From an uncultured Clostridia bacterium (GTDB lineage: Bacteria > Bacillota > Clostridia > Saccharofermentanales > Saccharofermentanaceae): a stretch of DNA of 64,000 nt. The notes beneath the pieces were generated by a model, which searched no databases, was not told where the DNA came from, and was given only the letters and a program-made list of their open reading frames with translations. A program made the position numbers and the translations under genes. Each line of letters starts with the position of its first letter. Positions within the stretch are counted from its first letter, which is position 1. Location of the stretch: assembly GCA_946403085.1 (NCBI GenBank), contig CAMIYM010000004.1:124001-188000 (forward strand), written 5' to 3'. This document shows positions 1 through 7,755 of this stretch, piece after piece.

Positions 1-395
1 ATAAGGACAATATTTGAGAAACGTCCCATAAGTTCGATCGTAAGAGTATATGTCTTACGGTCTTTTAATTCATCGTATTTACTGACTGTGATCTCAATGA
101 TTCGCTCGTAGCCGGGATTTGTCACGCTCTCAATCCTGGAACCCGCCAGGTATTTTCTAAGAAGCATGCAAAATGAGGGCGGAATAGAAGGATTGTCCAC
201 AGTATCATCAGCAAAACAGATCCTGGGAGCGCCGGGATCTATTGAGATGAGGAGCTTCTTATATCCGCCTGTAAATCTGATGTGAAGGATGACAGTGTGC
301 TTATCAGGCATGTAGATCTTATCTACACGCTTGCCTTCAAGCTCTGTATTAAGTTCATTTGCTAGAAGCTGACAAGTGATACCGTCTAAAGTCAA
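1..395 (-). CDS. rqcH: RqcH/Rqc2-family (NFACT) protein, N-terminal part
   Basis: The minus strand encodes about 131 residues that run off the window start, so the gene is partial. It opens with a TTG codon at 393-395 giving (M)TLDGITCQLLANEL. The stretches DKIYMPD, PPSFCMLLRKYL and ELMGRFSN are typical of the NFACT-N domain of fibronectin-binding-like proteins, now known as RqcH. RqcH binds split 50S subunits with stalled peptidyl-tRNA and directs C-terminal Ala tailing in bacterial ribosome quality control; that role is from family knowledge. A weak GAGGT ribosome site lies about 9 bases upstream. It follows the small membrane-protein gene by 4 bases and probably shares its transcript. Confidence 0.85.
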   Translation of the reverse strand, partial: MTLDGITCQLLANELNTELEGKRVDKIYMPDKHTVILHIRFTGGYKKLLISIDPGAPRICFADDTVDNPSIPPSFCMLLRKYLAGSRIESVTNPGYERIIEITVSKYDELKDRKTYTLTIELMGRFSNIVL

Positions 396-399
396 GGTG

Positions 400-807
400 T
401 TATACCTCGTCTTCTAACGGTTCGCCATCTGATTCCATATTCTTCTTGCTGGAAAAGACCAGCGTAAGGATGATCCAAACAATAGCTGCTGCAAGGACTT
501 CGATACCGAGGATCTTGAAGAACAGCTCGAACTTGTCCCAGCTTACCAGGAGATCTATTCCTGTGATGAGAAGTACAGCAGCAATAAAGATGAGAGGCTT
601 TGCAACCTTGGAAGAAGCAAACTTATTAACAACTTCCGATGCGCCTGACTCCTGGGGAGCAGGTGTAGTAGTTCTTTTCCTTGAGGATGAAGAACGGGAA
701 GCTGTTGAACGTGAAGATGACGTTGTACGGGCAGGCTTTCTGGAGGAACTGCTTTTCGAGCTCCTTGAAGAAGATCTGCCTGTACCTGTTCTTCCTGAAC
801 CTGCCAT
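400..807 (-). CDS. Small membrane protein with Ser/Arg-rich N-terminus
   Basis: The 135-residue product is not recognised. Residues 1-55 are low-complexity, rich in Ser, Arg, Thr and Lys (runs such as SSSRSTASRSSSS), and are followed by two hydrophobic segments at about 70-88 and 98-116, then an acidic tail ending EPLEDEV. The topology suggests a two-pass membrane protein with a basic cytoplasmic N-terminus. It sits 2 bases after the PRPP-synthetase paralog stop codon and 4 bases before rqcH on the same strand, so it is likely cotranscribed. The basic low-complexity head could bind nucleic acid or phospholipid head groups; that is only a guess. Confidence 0.7.
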   Translation of the reverse strand: MAGSGRTGTGRSSSRSSKSSSSRKPARTTSSSRSTASRSSSSRKRTTTPAPQESGASEVVNKFASSKVAKPLIFIAAVLLITGIDLLVSWDKFELFFKILGIEVLAAAIVWIILTLVFSSKKNMESDGEPLEDEV

Positions 808-809
808 TA

Positions 810-2015
810 TCAGCCGATATTCTCTTTCTCTTTGAGAAGCTTCTTGATCTTCTCAGTAGGATTGATGAGGCTTGAAAGTGATGCGTCGTGGTTGATGGCA
901 TCGATGAGGAGGGCAACGAACTTGCAGAGGTTAACGTCTGCGAACCAGGGAGCCTGTAAGAGCTCAGGTCTTCTGTAGATAAGGTTTGTAGCGAAAACCT
1001 TATTGATGATGCCTTCTTCGTAAGCCTTATTGAAGTTGTCGATACCTTCAGTGAAAAGACCGAAAGTAACAGCGCAGTAAACGTTGCGTGCGCCCTTGTC
1101 CTTCATCTTCTTTGCGATATCGATCATGGAGTCACCGGAAGAGATCATGTCATCAACGATGAGGATATCCATATCCTGAACGGAGTCACCGAGGAACTCG
1201 TGAGCGATGATGGGGTTCTTACCGTCAACTACAGTTGTGTAATCTCTTCTCTTATAGAATGTTCCGAGAGGAACTCCAAGGATGGAAGCGTAGTACATAG
1301 CTCTGCCGATACCGCCTTCATCAGGGGAGATGATCATGAACTTACCGTTGGAGAACTGGAGATCAGGTACCTGACGGTACATTTCCTTGATGATCTGATA
1401 TGCGGTAGGGAGGCTCTCGAAGCCTGCAAGAGGAATAGCGTTAGCAACTCTCTCGTCGTGAGCATCGAAAGTAATGATATTTGCAACACCAAGCTCATAG
1501 AGCTCTTCGAGTGCGAAAGCGCAGTCAAGGGATTCTCTTGCGTTTCTCTTGTGCTGACGGCTCTCATAAAGGAAAGGCATGATGACATTGATTCTTCTGG
1601 ACTTACCGGAGCAGGCGAGGATAACACGCTTAAGATCCTGATAGTGATCGTCAGGGCTCATTCTGTTGTCCTGTCCGAACATCTTGTATGTGCAGGAGCA
1701 GTTCATGATATCGCTGATGAGGTAGAGGTCATGGCCTCTTACTGTGTTCTTTACGACAGCTTTACCTTCACCGGAGGAGAATCTTGCATTCTCGACAGGG
1801 ATCGTATAATCCTCACGGAAGAATCCGGGATAAGTATTAACGATCTGCTCTTTCTGATACTCTGAACGTCTCTTATTCAGATAGAAGTTAACCTTCTGTG
1901 TGAAGTCTTCGCTTCCTTTAAGAGCAATAAGACCGATAGGTCCTACCGGCGCCATGGGGTTGTCGCCGTATTGGTCGTAGCGGGAATAAGCTCTTTCGTC
2001 AGATGCTGATGTCAT
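810..2015 (-). CDS. Ribose-phosphate pyrophosphokinase-family protein (paralog 1)
   Basis: PRPP synthetase makes 5-phosphoribosyl-1-pyrophosphate from ribose-5-phosphate and ATP for purine, pyrimidine, His, Trp and NAD synthesis. This 401-residue protein is longer than the usual ~315. It keeps the ATP-site Arg-Gln (YESRQHKR), the catalytic His (FDAHDER), the SPDEGG and RA motif, the flexible-loop KRR (FYKRRDY) and the PRPP-binding loop (IVDDMISSGDS). The N-terminus and the C-terminus after LIYRRPELL are extended relative to classical Prs. It lies 24 bases downstream of a second paralog on the same strand. With all catalytic positions present it is probably the active enzyme of the pair. The start ATG has only a weak ribosome site. 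Confidence 0.87.
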   Translation of the reverse strand: MTSASDERAYSRYDQYGDNPMAPVGPIGLIALKGSEDFTQKVNFYLNKRRSEYQKEQIVNTYPGFFREDYTIPVENARFSSGEGKAVVKNTVRGHDLYLISDIMNCSCTYKMFGQDNRMSPDDHYQDLKRVILACSGKSRRINVIMPFLYESRQHKRNARESLDCAFALEELYELGVANIITFDAHDERVANAIPLAGFESLPTAYQIIKEMYRQVPDLQFSNGKFMIISPDEGGIGRAMYYASILGVPLGTFYKRRDYTTVVDGKNPIIAHEFLGDSVQDMDILIVDDMISSGDSMIDIAKKMKDKGARNVYCAVTFGLFTEGIDNFNKAYEEGIINKVFATNLIYRRPELLQAPWFADVNLCKFVALLIDAINHDASLSSLINPTEKIKKLLKEKENIG

Positions 2016-2039
2016 AATTGCAGCCTGCCTTTCATGCCA

Positions 2040-3266
2040 TTATTTTGTTTCGTTATCTTTGTTCTCTGCACTCAAAGTCGATATCTCATCGATCCTCATC
2101 TGGCTCCTGAGATCCTGAAGTCTTGATGTGGAGTTGATAAGGTCATATACAGATTCATCAGTATTGAGTGCGTCAATGATCCTGCCCATGTAAGGAACCA
2201 TGTCTGCAGCAAGGTACCATTCACGGGACTGAAGCTCTTCAGGTGCATAGATAAGGTTAGTTGTACAAATGCACTTAAAGACGCCTTCTTTATACTTTTT
2301 ATCAAACTCTTCGAGGCCGTTTGTGAAGAGGGCGAAGGGCGCCATGCAATAGATGTCTTTAGCACCGGCTGCCTTGAGCTGCTCGGCTGTTCTGAACATC
2401 GTGTTGCCGGAATTGATCATGTCGTCAATAAGAAGGATATCCATACCTTCGACACTTTCGCCCAGATACTCGAAGATCTTACCGTTCTGGCCCGGATTAC
2501 CTGTATATTTACGGTAGAACAGGCTTAAAGGAAGATTGAGGTTTGATGCGTAAAAAATAGCCCGGGATACACCTGTCTCATCAGGGCTTACCACGAGCGT
2601 ATGATCTTTATCAAGTACAATTGAACCGAACTTGTTCAAGAGAGTGGAAGTCATCTTGAACTGGCAGCGCGGCATCTCGATAGACATAAGCGGTACGGCA
2701 TTAGCGATCCTCGCGTCATGAGGATCAAATATAATAAGGTTAGCAACACCTAACTTATATAATTTCTTAAGCATATCAGCGCAGTCGAAGGATTCTCTGT
2801 GGGAGTCCAGCTTTTCGCGCCTGCCTTCATAAACGAAAGGCATGATAACATTAACTCTCTTGGCTTTGCCCTTAAGAGTGGAAAGGATCCTCAAGAGGTC
2901 CATGTACTGGTCATCAGGGGAGATGACATGTGAACCGTCAATGAGATCGATATCAAGATTATGTGAAAGAACGTCTGTGATTACGAAGATATCGTGGCCT
3001 CTTGCACTTTCACCGATGGAGAATTTGCCCTCACCGGACTGGAATCTGATAAGTTCGGAGTCGAAAATATAGTTCTCGCGGCAATAACCCGGATCATTTG
3101 CATAAATGTTCTCAGGCTTCTGGGCGCGGAGCTTTCTTCTTTGAGACAGATCGTTGGAAACTTTTTTGACGAAATCAATATTGGAGGTATGTGCAATTAT
3201 GCCAATAGGACCGAAAGGTGCCAAAGTAATCGGCTTATAGTCTTTATTGACATTTGAGTCGCTCAT
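2040..3266 (-). CDS. Ribose-phosphate pyrophosphokinase-like protein with altered catalytic motifs (paralog 2)
   Basis: This is a clear paralog of the neighbouring protein along its whole length (shared APxGPIG, SGEG, RGHD, SPDD and NVIMPF blocks). The ATG at 3264-3266 is chosen because GGGGGA lies upstream; a TTG seven codons earlier is the alternative. The PRPP loop (LIDDMINSGNT) and the His in DPHDARI are kept. The Arg-Gln of the ATP site reads Arg-Arg (YEGRREK), and the flexible-loop Lys-Arg-Arg reads RKY (FYRKYTG). These changes hit residues important for catalysis in classical enzymes. It may therefore be a regulatory subunit, comparable in principle to eukaryotic PRPP-synthetase-associated proteins, or have altered activity. 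Confidence 0.82.
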   Translation of the reverse strand: MSDSNVNKDYKPITLAPFGPIGIIAHTSNIDFVKKVSNDLSQRRKLRAQKPENIYANDPGYCRENYIFDSELIRFQSGEGKFSIGESARGHDIFVITDVLSHNLDIDLIDGSHVISPDDQYMDLLRILSTLKGKAKRVNVIMPFVYEGRREKLDSHRESFDCADMLKKLYKLGVANLIIFDPHDARIANAVPLMSIEMPRCQFKMTSTLLNKFGSIVLDKDHTLVVSPDETGVSRAIFYASNLNLPLSLFYRKYTGNPGQNGKIFEYLGESVEGMDILLIDDMINSGNTMFRTAEQLKAAGAKDIYCMAPFALFTNGLEEFDKKYKEGVFKCICTTNLIYAPEELQSREWYLAADMVPYMGRIIDALNTDESVYDLINSTSRLQDLRSQMRIDEISTLSAENKDNETK

Positions 3267-3377
3267 GGCAATCAAAATCCCCCGCAAAAGATCTAGTTAA
3301 ATGATATATAAGTAATCTGATTATTCAAAGCGCTTAAATACAAAAATTTGCACGAAAAGTACTAAAAAGATTGTTCA

Positions 3378-3983
3378 TTATTTGCATACCTCATCAGAGA
3401 TAGCTTGCTTTAAATCATTTATTCCTGATTTTTGAGGGTTGGTCTCACTGGAAGATACCGCGAAAACCCTTGCATCTTCGGCAAAATCAAGACAATTTGA
3501 CATCATCTGGAGTTGTTTCCTGACTTGCTGTGCAGAAAGCTTGTCGCACTTCGTGAAAACCAGAAAATAGGGAAGTCCCGTACTGTTAAGAAAATTGAGC
3601 ATTCCGATGTCGTCATTTGAAGGCTCATGCCTGATATCGATGAGCAAAAGCACCAGATCGATGCCCTTTCTGACTTTGAAATAGTTATCACAAAGCTCCG
3701 AAAAGCCTTTGGACTTATCTTTTGAAGCTTTCGAAAAGCCGTATCCTGGAAGATCTGCCAGGATCGCCTGGCTATCCATATCAAAGTAAATGATCTGCTG
3801 CGTTTTGCCGGGTGTCTGTGAAACTCTTGCAAGCTTTTTGTTGCCGCCCAGGGCATTTACAAGAGAGGACTTTCCGACATTTGATCTTCCGGCAAGAACG
3901 ATCTCCGGGATATCGTCACCGGGGAGGTCTTTGATGGAAGCGCATGTCCTGAGATATTTGATCTTTCCGAAATTGATAGCCAT
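3378..3983 (-). CDS. ysxC: Ribosome biogenesis GTPase YsxC/EngB
   Basis: EngB is a TRAFAC-class GTPase that helps late 50S assembly. The G1 loop is GRSNVGKSS, G3 is DLPGYG, and G4 is TKCD; the C-terminal end carries the VSSSE-type G5 motif. The chosen start at 3983 (MAINFGKIKY) gives 201 residues, the normal family length; an upstream in-frame start at 4082 would add 33 residues that do not look like EngB and overlap the comEC regulatory region. There is no strong ribosome site at the chosen start. The gene is divergent from comEC and is followed after about 111 bases by the PRPP-synthetase pair on the same strand. Confidence 0.9.
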   Translation of the reverse strand: MAINFGKIKYLRTCASIKDLPGDDIPEIVLAGRSNVGKSSLVNALGGNKKLARVSQTPGKTQQIIYFDMDSQAILADLPGYGFSKASKDKSKGFSELCDNYFKVRKGIDLVLLLIDIRHEPSNDDIGMLNFLNSTGLPYFLVFTKCDKLSAQQVRKQLQMMSNCLDFAEDARVFAVSSSETNPQKSGINDLKQAISDEVCK

Positions 3984-4011
3984 GTAGATAACTCTGTTTA
4001 TAGTGTTCAAC

Positions 4012-4072
4012 TTGTCGTATTTGTCGGTTTTCTTGTCGTACTTTGTAAGAAAGTTGAGACTCAATACGACAA
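4012..4072 (+). promoter_or_regulatory. TTGTCG repeats plus CTTTGTAAGA box upstream of comEC
   Basis: TTGTCG occurs at 4012, 4021 and 4033, followed by CTTTGTAAGA at 4041-4050. TACGACAA, the inverse of TTGTCGTA, lies at 4065-4072. A possible -10 TAGAAT is at 4083-4088, seven bases before the comEC ATG, with no good -35. An 18-base core of this element is identical in front of the pseudopilin genes at 22.4 kb. Activator binding is inferred. Confidence 0.5.
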
Positions 4073-4094
4073 AGGTCCGCATTAGAATTTTAAC

Positions 4095-6461
4095 ATGAAG
4101 GACTTTTATGGCAAAACATCAATAAATACAAGGTTTAAAGCATTGCCGGGCTCATATTTAAGTGATCTTGGCAATCTTCACAAGGCTTTTTCATCAAGGC
4201 CTTTTGTGTTGCCGGCGATCTTGCTTATATTATGTTGCTATTTGACCTTTTTCTTCAGGACTTTGATCCCTGTTATTTTGCTTTGTCTGGCGGTTATATC
4301 AGGTGCATTTATCCTTTGGCGGCAGAAGAAGGGCGGCATATCCATTATTCTTACTGCTTTGATCACGTGTCTGATACTGGGTTATATCAGTGTTTATATC
4401 GATATGCATCTTAATGCGGCTACTCATGCGGATCAGAGCCGGTTTGAATGCGTAGTTACTTCAGTTGACCGTGATCTTTCGGGTGATGTCAGCCTTATTG
4501 TAAGACTTGATGGCGGAGCTCTTGCTTCGGTCAGGTATTACGGTGAAGACGATTCTTTTTCTTCAGTCTGTACAGGCGACAGTCTTATCCTGTACGGAAA
4601 GATAAAAGAACCGTCAACTGCAAGGAATCCGGGCGGTTTTGACTACCGTGACTATTTGCTCAAAAAAGGTGTTCTTTATACGATCAACTGCGAGCGTTTT
4701 GAGGTTGCAGAAATAGCCGGATTTCCGTTTGATCTGACTGGCTTCCTTCAGTCAGGATTCTTCTTACTGCGCAAATATGTAATCGATGCCGTATCCCGTA
4801 CTTTCCCGGAAGAATACAGAGCTTTGACAGCGGCCCTTTGTTCCGGTGACAGATCGCTTATATCAGATGATATCCAGCGTGATTTTAAGTTGTCCTGCTG
4901 CTCCCATCTTCTTGCAGTGTCGGGTACTCATTTTGCTGGTTTTCTGGCATGCGTTCCATTTATCCTGGAAGCCCTTAATATCAAACGGAAAAAGGCATTT
5001 GCCCTACATGTGTTTTTCTGTATTCTGATCGGCTGTTTTACAGGCTGGAATTCATCCGTCACAAGGGCTTCTATAATGAGCATATGCGTCTTTGCCGACA
5101 GAGACTGGCTTTCCGCCTTAAGCCTTGCGTCTGCCGTAATGACGATAGCTGATCCGTTCTGTCCTTTATCCGCAGGCTTCCAGATGAGTTTTTGCTCTGT
5201 TATCGGCATAAAAGTCTATAGTGCGAAGATATCATCATGTTTGATCCGTTTTCGCATTGGCGAAAAGCTCACATCGCTGATAAGCCCTGCATTATCAGCA
5301 TCTCTCGGCATGATCCCGTTCTGGTCTGATATCTCGATGAGACCTGATCTATTTCACCTTTTGATCCAGATATCAGCCTCTTTCATCGCAGGAATGGTCT
5401 GTACCTGCTTTGTCCCGTGTGCATTGATGAGTCTGATTCTTCCATTCTGGTCAGAATATCTGTCTATGCCGTTGCTATTATGCCTTAAGGCTTTGATGAA
5501 GGTTGTAACTGTTGGAAGCCTGGTAAGTGAGAAAAGTGGAGCACCTGTCCATTTTAATAATGCATTACTGATCACTTTGAGTCTCGCGGTCTTTCTTTTC
5601 ATGCTGCCGCCATGTTTTATGAGGAAAACAATGCTAAAGATTGTGTCACTCATTCTGGCAGCAGCTATCGGACTTGAAGTTTTTTCGTTTATAAACAAGC
5701 CCTCATGTAAAGTGATTTTCGCAGATGTAGGGCAGGGTGACTGCTGTCTCATTATTACACCAGACAAAACCTGCCTGATAGATGCCGGAACTTATATCGA
5801 AGGCGCGTCAACTGTCCGGGATATTCTTGATTATTACGGCATTCCCAAGGTCGACGTATGCATTATGAGTCACTGGGATACTGACCACGCCGGCGGTATT
5901 GCTGCACTATTCAATCAGGGCAGGACAGAAACCATCCTCACATCTTATGTCCCTAAGCCTGATGACAGTAATAATGACGTATCAGATTTCTTCAAAGCCG
6001 TTATTCCTGAAGGTCTTGACCGGACTTCTTATCTTTCAAGCCTCAGGCTGTTCCTGGCAGGCGACCGGATCGAACTTTCCAGTTCTGTGTATATCGAGGC
6101 CCTTTATCCGTCTGAAAGCACCGGCGCGGGTAATGAGGAAAGTCTCGTCCTGATGCTCCATATCGCGGATTCAGATACTTCGATCCTCTATACAGGCGAT
6201 ATCGGCACTTCCACCGAGCAGCTTCTTCTTGACCGTCATGTCGATGTCGACTGCGACATCCTGAAAGTCGCTCATCACGGCTCGAAATACTCCTCATCGT
6301 CAGATTTCATCGCCTCGGCCTCGCCCTCGATCGCTGTGATCTCCGTCGGTGCCAATAATTTCTACGGCCATCCGTCTCCCGATGCCATATCCCGCCTCCG
6401 GCAAGGCGGCTGCAGCATTTTTCGCACTGACCAGGAAGGCGCGGTGGTGCTGGAATATTGA
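4095..6461 (+). CDS. comEC: ComEC/Rec2 DNA-uptake channel protein
   Basis: ComEC forms the membrane channel that takes up single-stranded DNA in natural transformation. The 788-residue protein has the full family layout. There are N-terminal membrane segments (about 35-105), an OB-like soluble part (about 115-200), a multi-pass Competence domain (about 215-530), and a C-terminal metallo-beta-lactamase-like domain (about 540-788). The latter has DVGQGD, the metal-site motif SHWDTDHAGG, YTGDIG and AHHGS. The ATG at 4095 lacks a ribosome site and would be near the first transcribed base if TAGAAT at 4083 is the -10. A TTG at 4143 with AAGG upstream is an alternative start. No comEA or comFA is visible nearby. 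A palindrome array begins 5 bases after the stop codon. Confidence 0.93.
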   Translation: MKDFYGKTSINTRFKALPGSYLSDLGNLHKAFSSRPFVLPAILLILCCYLTFFFRTLIPVILLCLAVISGAFILWRQKKGGISIILTALITCLILGYISVYIDMHLNAATHADQSRFECVVTSVDRDLSGDVSLIVRLDGGALASVRYYGEDDSFSSVCTGDSLILYGKIKEPSTARNPGGFDYRDYLLKKGVLYTINCERFEVAEIAGFPFDLTGFLQSGFFLLRKYVIDAVSRTFPEEYRALTAALCSGDRSLISDDIQRDFKLSCCSHLLAVSGTHFAGFLACVPFILEALNIKRKKAFALHVFFCILIGCFTGWNSSVTRASIMSICVFADRDWLSALSLASAVMTIADPFCPLSAGFQMSFCSVIGIKVYSAKISSCLIRFRIGEKLTSLISPALSASLGMIPFWSDISMRPDLFHLLIQISASFIAGMVCTCFVPCALMSLILPFWSEYLSMPLLLCLKALMKVVTVGSLVSEKSGAPVHFNNALLITLSLAVFLFMLPPCFMRKTMLKIVSLILAAAIGLEVFSFINKPSCKVIFADVGQGDCCLIITPDKTCLIDAGTYIEGASTVRDILDYYGIPKVDVCIMSHWDTDHAGGIAALFNQGRTETILTSYVPKPDDSNNDVSDFFKAVIPEGLDRTSYLSSLRLFLAGDRIELSSSVYIEALYPSESTGAGNEESLVLMLHIADSDTSILYTGDIGTSTEQLLLDRHVDVDCDILKVAHHGSKYSSSSDFIASASPSIAVISVGANNFYGHPSPDAISRLRQGGCSIFRTDQEGAVVLEY

Positions 6462-6466
6462 GGGAA

Positions 6467-6722
6467 GCATACCAAATCTTGTTTTTTGGGTTTTGGTATG
6501 CCTTGAAACCGACTTTTTAATCAATAACTGATTCGAAAAGCATACTTAATGTCATTTTTCGAGATTTGGTATGCAGAATTTGTAAGAAAAAGGTGCTAAT
6601 GGAACTCGAAAAAGCATACCAGATAACAATTTTCGCGTTTTGGTATGCATAAGAGGCCGATGATTCGTTAAAAACAAGCCCCAAAAGGCATATCAAATCG
6701 CGATATGAGAATTTTGGTATGA
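6467..6722. repeat. Array of four phased 35-bp inverted repeats (GCATACCAAA / TTTGGTATGC)
   Basis: Four units occupy 6467-6501, 6540-6574, 6614-6648 and 6688-6722. Each has 10-bp arms around a 15-bp centre. The right arm is perfectly kept in units 1-3; the left arm varies more (unit 2 GCATACTTAA, unit 4 GCATATCAAA). Unit starts are 73, 74 and 74 bp apart, about seven helical turns. Centres and spacers differ in sequence. Units 2 and 3 are preceded by TCGAAAA. The array fills the gap between comEC and the PD-(D/E)XK-like gene, ending 34 bp before its start codon. Arms are AT-rich with no U-tracts, so these are not ordinary terminators; protein-binding DNA sites are more likely. Confidence 0.9.
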
Positions 6723-6756
6723 AAAACCACTTTAACAATAAACAAGGAGGTAAACA

Positions 6757-7557
6757 ATGAACAAAATAACAGAAGAGCTTCTTTCCAGAAGAAGTGAACT
6801 TATAGGGATGAGAAATGATGCTGTACATAGAATGGGCATACTGACCTATCAAGGCGTTCCCAAATACTCGCTCCGTATAAGCTCTCAACGGAATCAAATG
6901 TATTTGAAAAATGGAAGTGAAGTCAAATATCTGAAAAAAGATAAGTATCATTTGGCGGCTCAGATTGCTGAATATAATTACCTTTCGAAAGTTATATCGA
7001 AAATTGATTCTGAACTAACATTTTTAGATAAATATCTTGGTTTATGTGATGGAACGCTTCCTGAAGACTACTACGAATCCCTCAGTCAAGGCCGTCAGAA
7101 ATTAATTGTTCCGGTCAGGCTTACAGATAAGCAGCTCGTGGAAAAGTGGATCGCAACGCCATATGAGAAGAAGCCGTTTGCGGAAGATGATGAGACGGAA
7201 TTCTATACTGACAATGGCGAACGTGTAAGGTCTAAGTCAGAGGTGTTGATAGCAAATGCCCTGAAGAAGCATGGCATTCCGTATAAGTACGAATGTCCGA
7301 TAGTTCTTAAGGGGATAGGGAAGATACATCCCGATTTTACTGCGCTGAATATAAGACGGCGGAAGATTTATTACTGGGAACACTTAGGTAAGATGGATGA
7401 TCCTGATTATGCCAGAAAGAATACATTCAGGCTCAATATGTATGAGAAAAACGGCTTGTTTCATGGAGACAGTCTAATTACAACAAGGGAGACAAGTACA
7501 TTACCGCTGGATACCAAGCTGCTCGAAAGAATAATTGACCATTATCTTTTGAACTGA
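6757..7557 (+). CDS. PD-(D/E)XK nuclease-fold protein, array-associated (copy A)
   Basis: The 266-residue protein has an N-terminal helical part (about 1-115) and a C-terminal nuclease-like part. In the latter, RSKSEVLIANAL supplies the helix-1 Glu, GKIHPDFTAL the Pro-Asp, and YYWEHLGKMDDP a Glu-X-His-type active-site strand. The blocks GDSLITTRET and PLDTKLLERII follow. This resembles Vsr/DUF559-like PD-(D/E)XK folds; activity is inferred. A strong AAGGAGG lies six bases before the ATG. A full-length paralog is at 47250-48038, and both genes directly follow their own four-unit palindrome array. No methylase, helicase or other partner gene is adjacent. Possible roles are an array-binding autoregulator, a site-specific endonuclease, or part of a mobile unit. 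Confidence 0.75.
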   Translation: MNKITEELLSRRSELIGMRNDAVHRMGILTYQGVPKYSLRISSQRNQMYLKNGSEVKYLKKDKYHLAAQIAEYNYLSKVISKIDSELTFLDKYLGLCDGTLPEDYYESLSQGRQKLIVPVRLTDKQLVEKWIATPYEKKPFAEDDETEFYTDNGERVRSKSEVLIANALKKHGIPYKYECPIVLKGIGKIHPDFTALNIRRRKIYYWEHLGKMDDPDYARKNTFRLNMYEKNGLFHGDSLITTRETSTLPLDTKLLERIIDHYLLN

Positions 7558-7690
7558 GCAGGAATGAATTATGTTAAATGCTCGAATAAAAGAAACCACA
7601 CCAGATGTAAAAACGCTTTTATAAATGGGCAGGCAGCATACCTTTGCCATAATTTTGTCCTATAAAGTGCAATGGAATTTGTAACAAGTT

Positions 7691-7699
7691 TGTTATAAT
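7691..7699 (+). promoter_or_regulatory. Extended -10 promoter for the GH25 lipoprotein gene
   Basis: TGTTATAAT forms a perfect -10 with the upstream TG extension. The corresponding -35 position (around 7671-7676) is weak. It lies 57 bases before the start codon. Confidence 0.6.
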
Positions 7700-7755
7700 C
7701 GAGTGCGTATGGGAATAATGAAGATGTTACGGCTATGTGCCGGAAATGGAGAAAT

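Noticed and set aside
1200..1865. Long open frame on the plus strand opposite the first PRPP-synthetase paralog
   Set aside because: It is a mirror of a well-supported gene, has no ribosome site and no family motifs.
3984..4082. 34-residue longer EngB N-terminus
   Set aside because: The extra residues are unlike the family and overlap the comEC regulatory element; the start at 3983 gives the usual length.
6467..6722. CRISPR array
   Set aside because: Units are inverted repeats with variable left arms, not identical direct repeats with unique spacers, and no cas genes are present in the window.
6517..6951. Minus-strand open frame across the first palindrome array
   Set aside because: It runs through the repeats and into the opposite strand of the nuclease-like gene, with no recognisable features.
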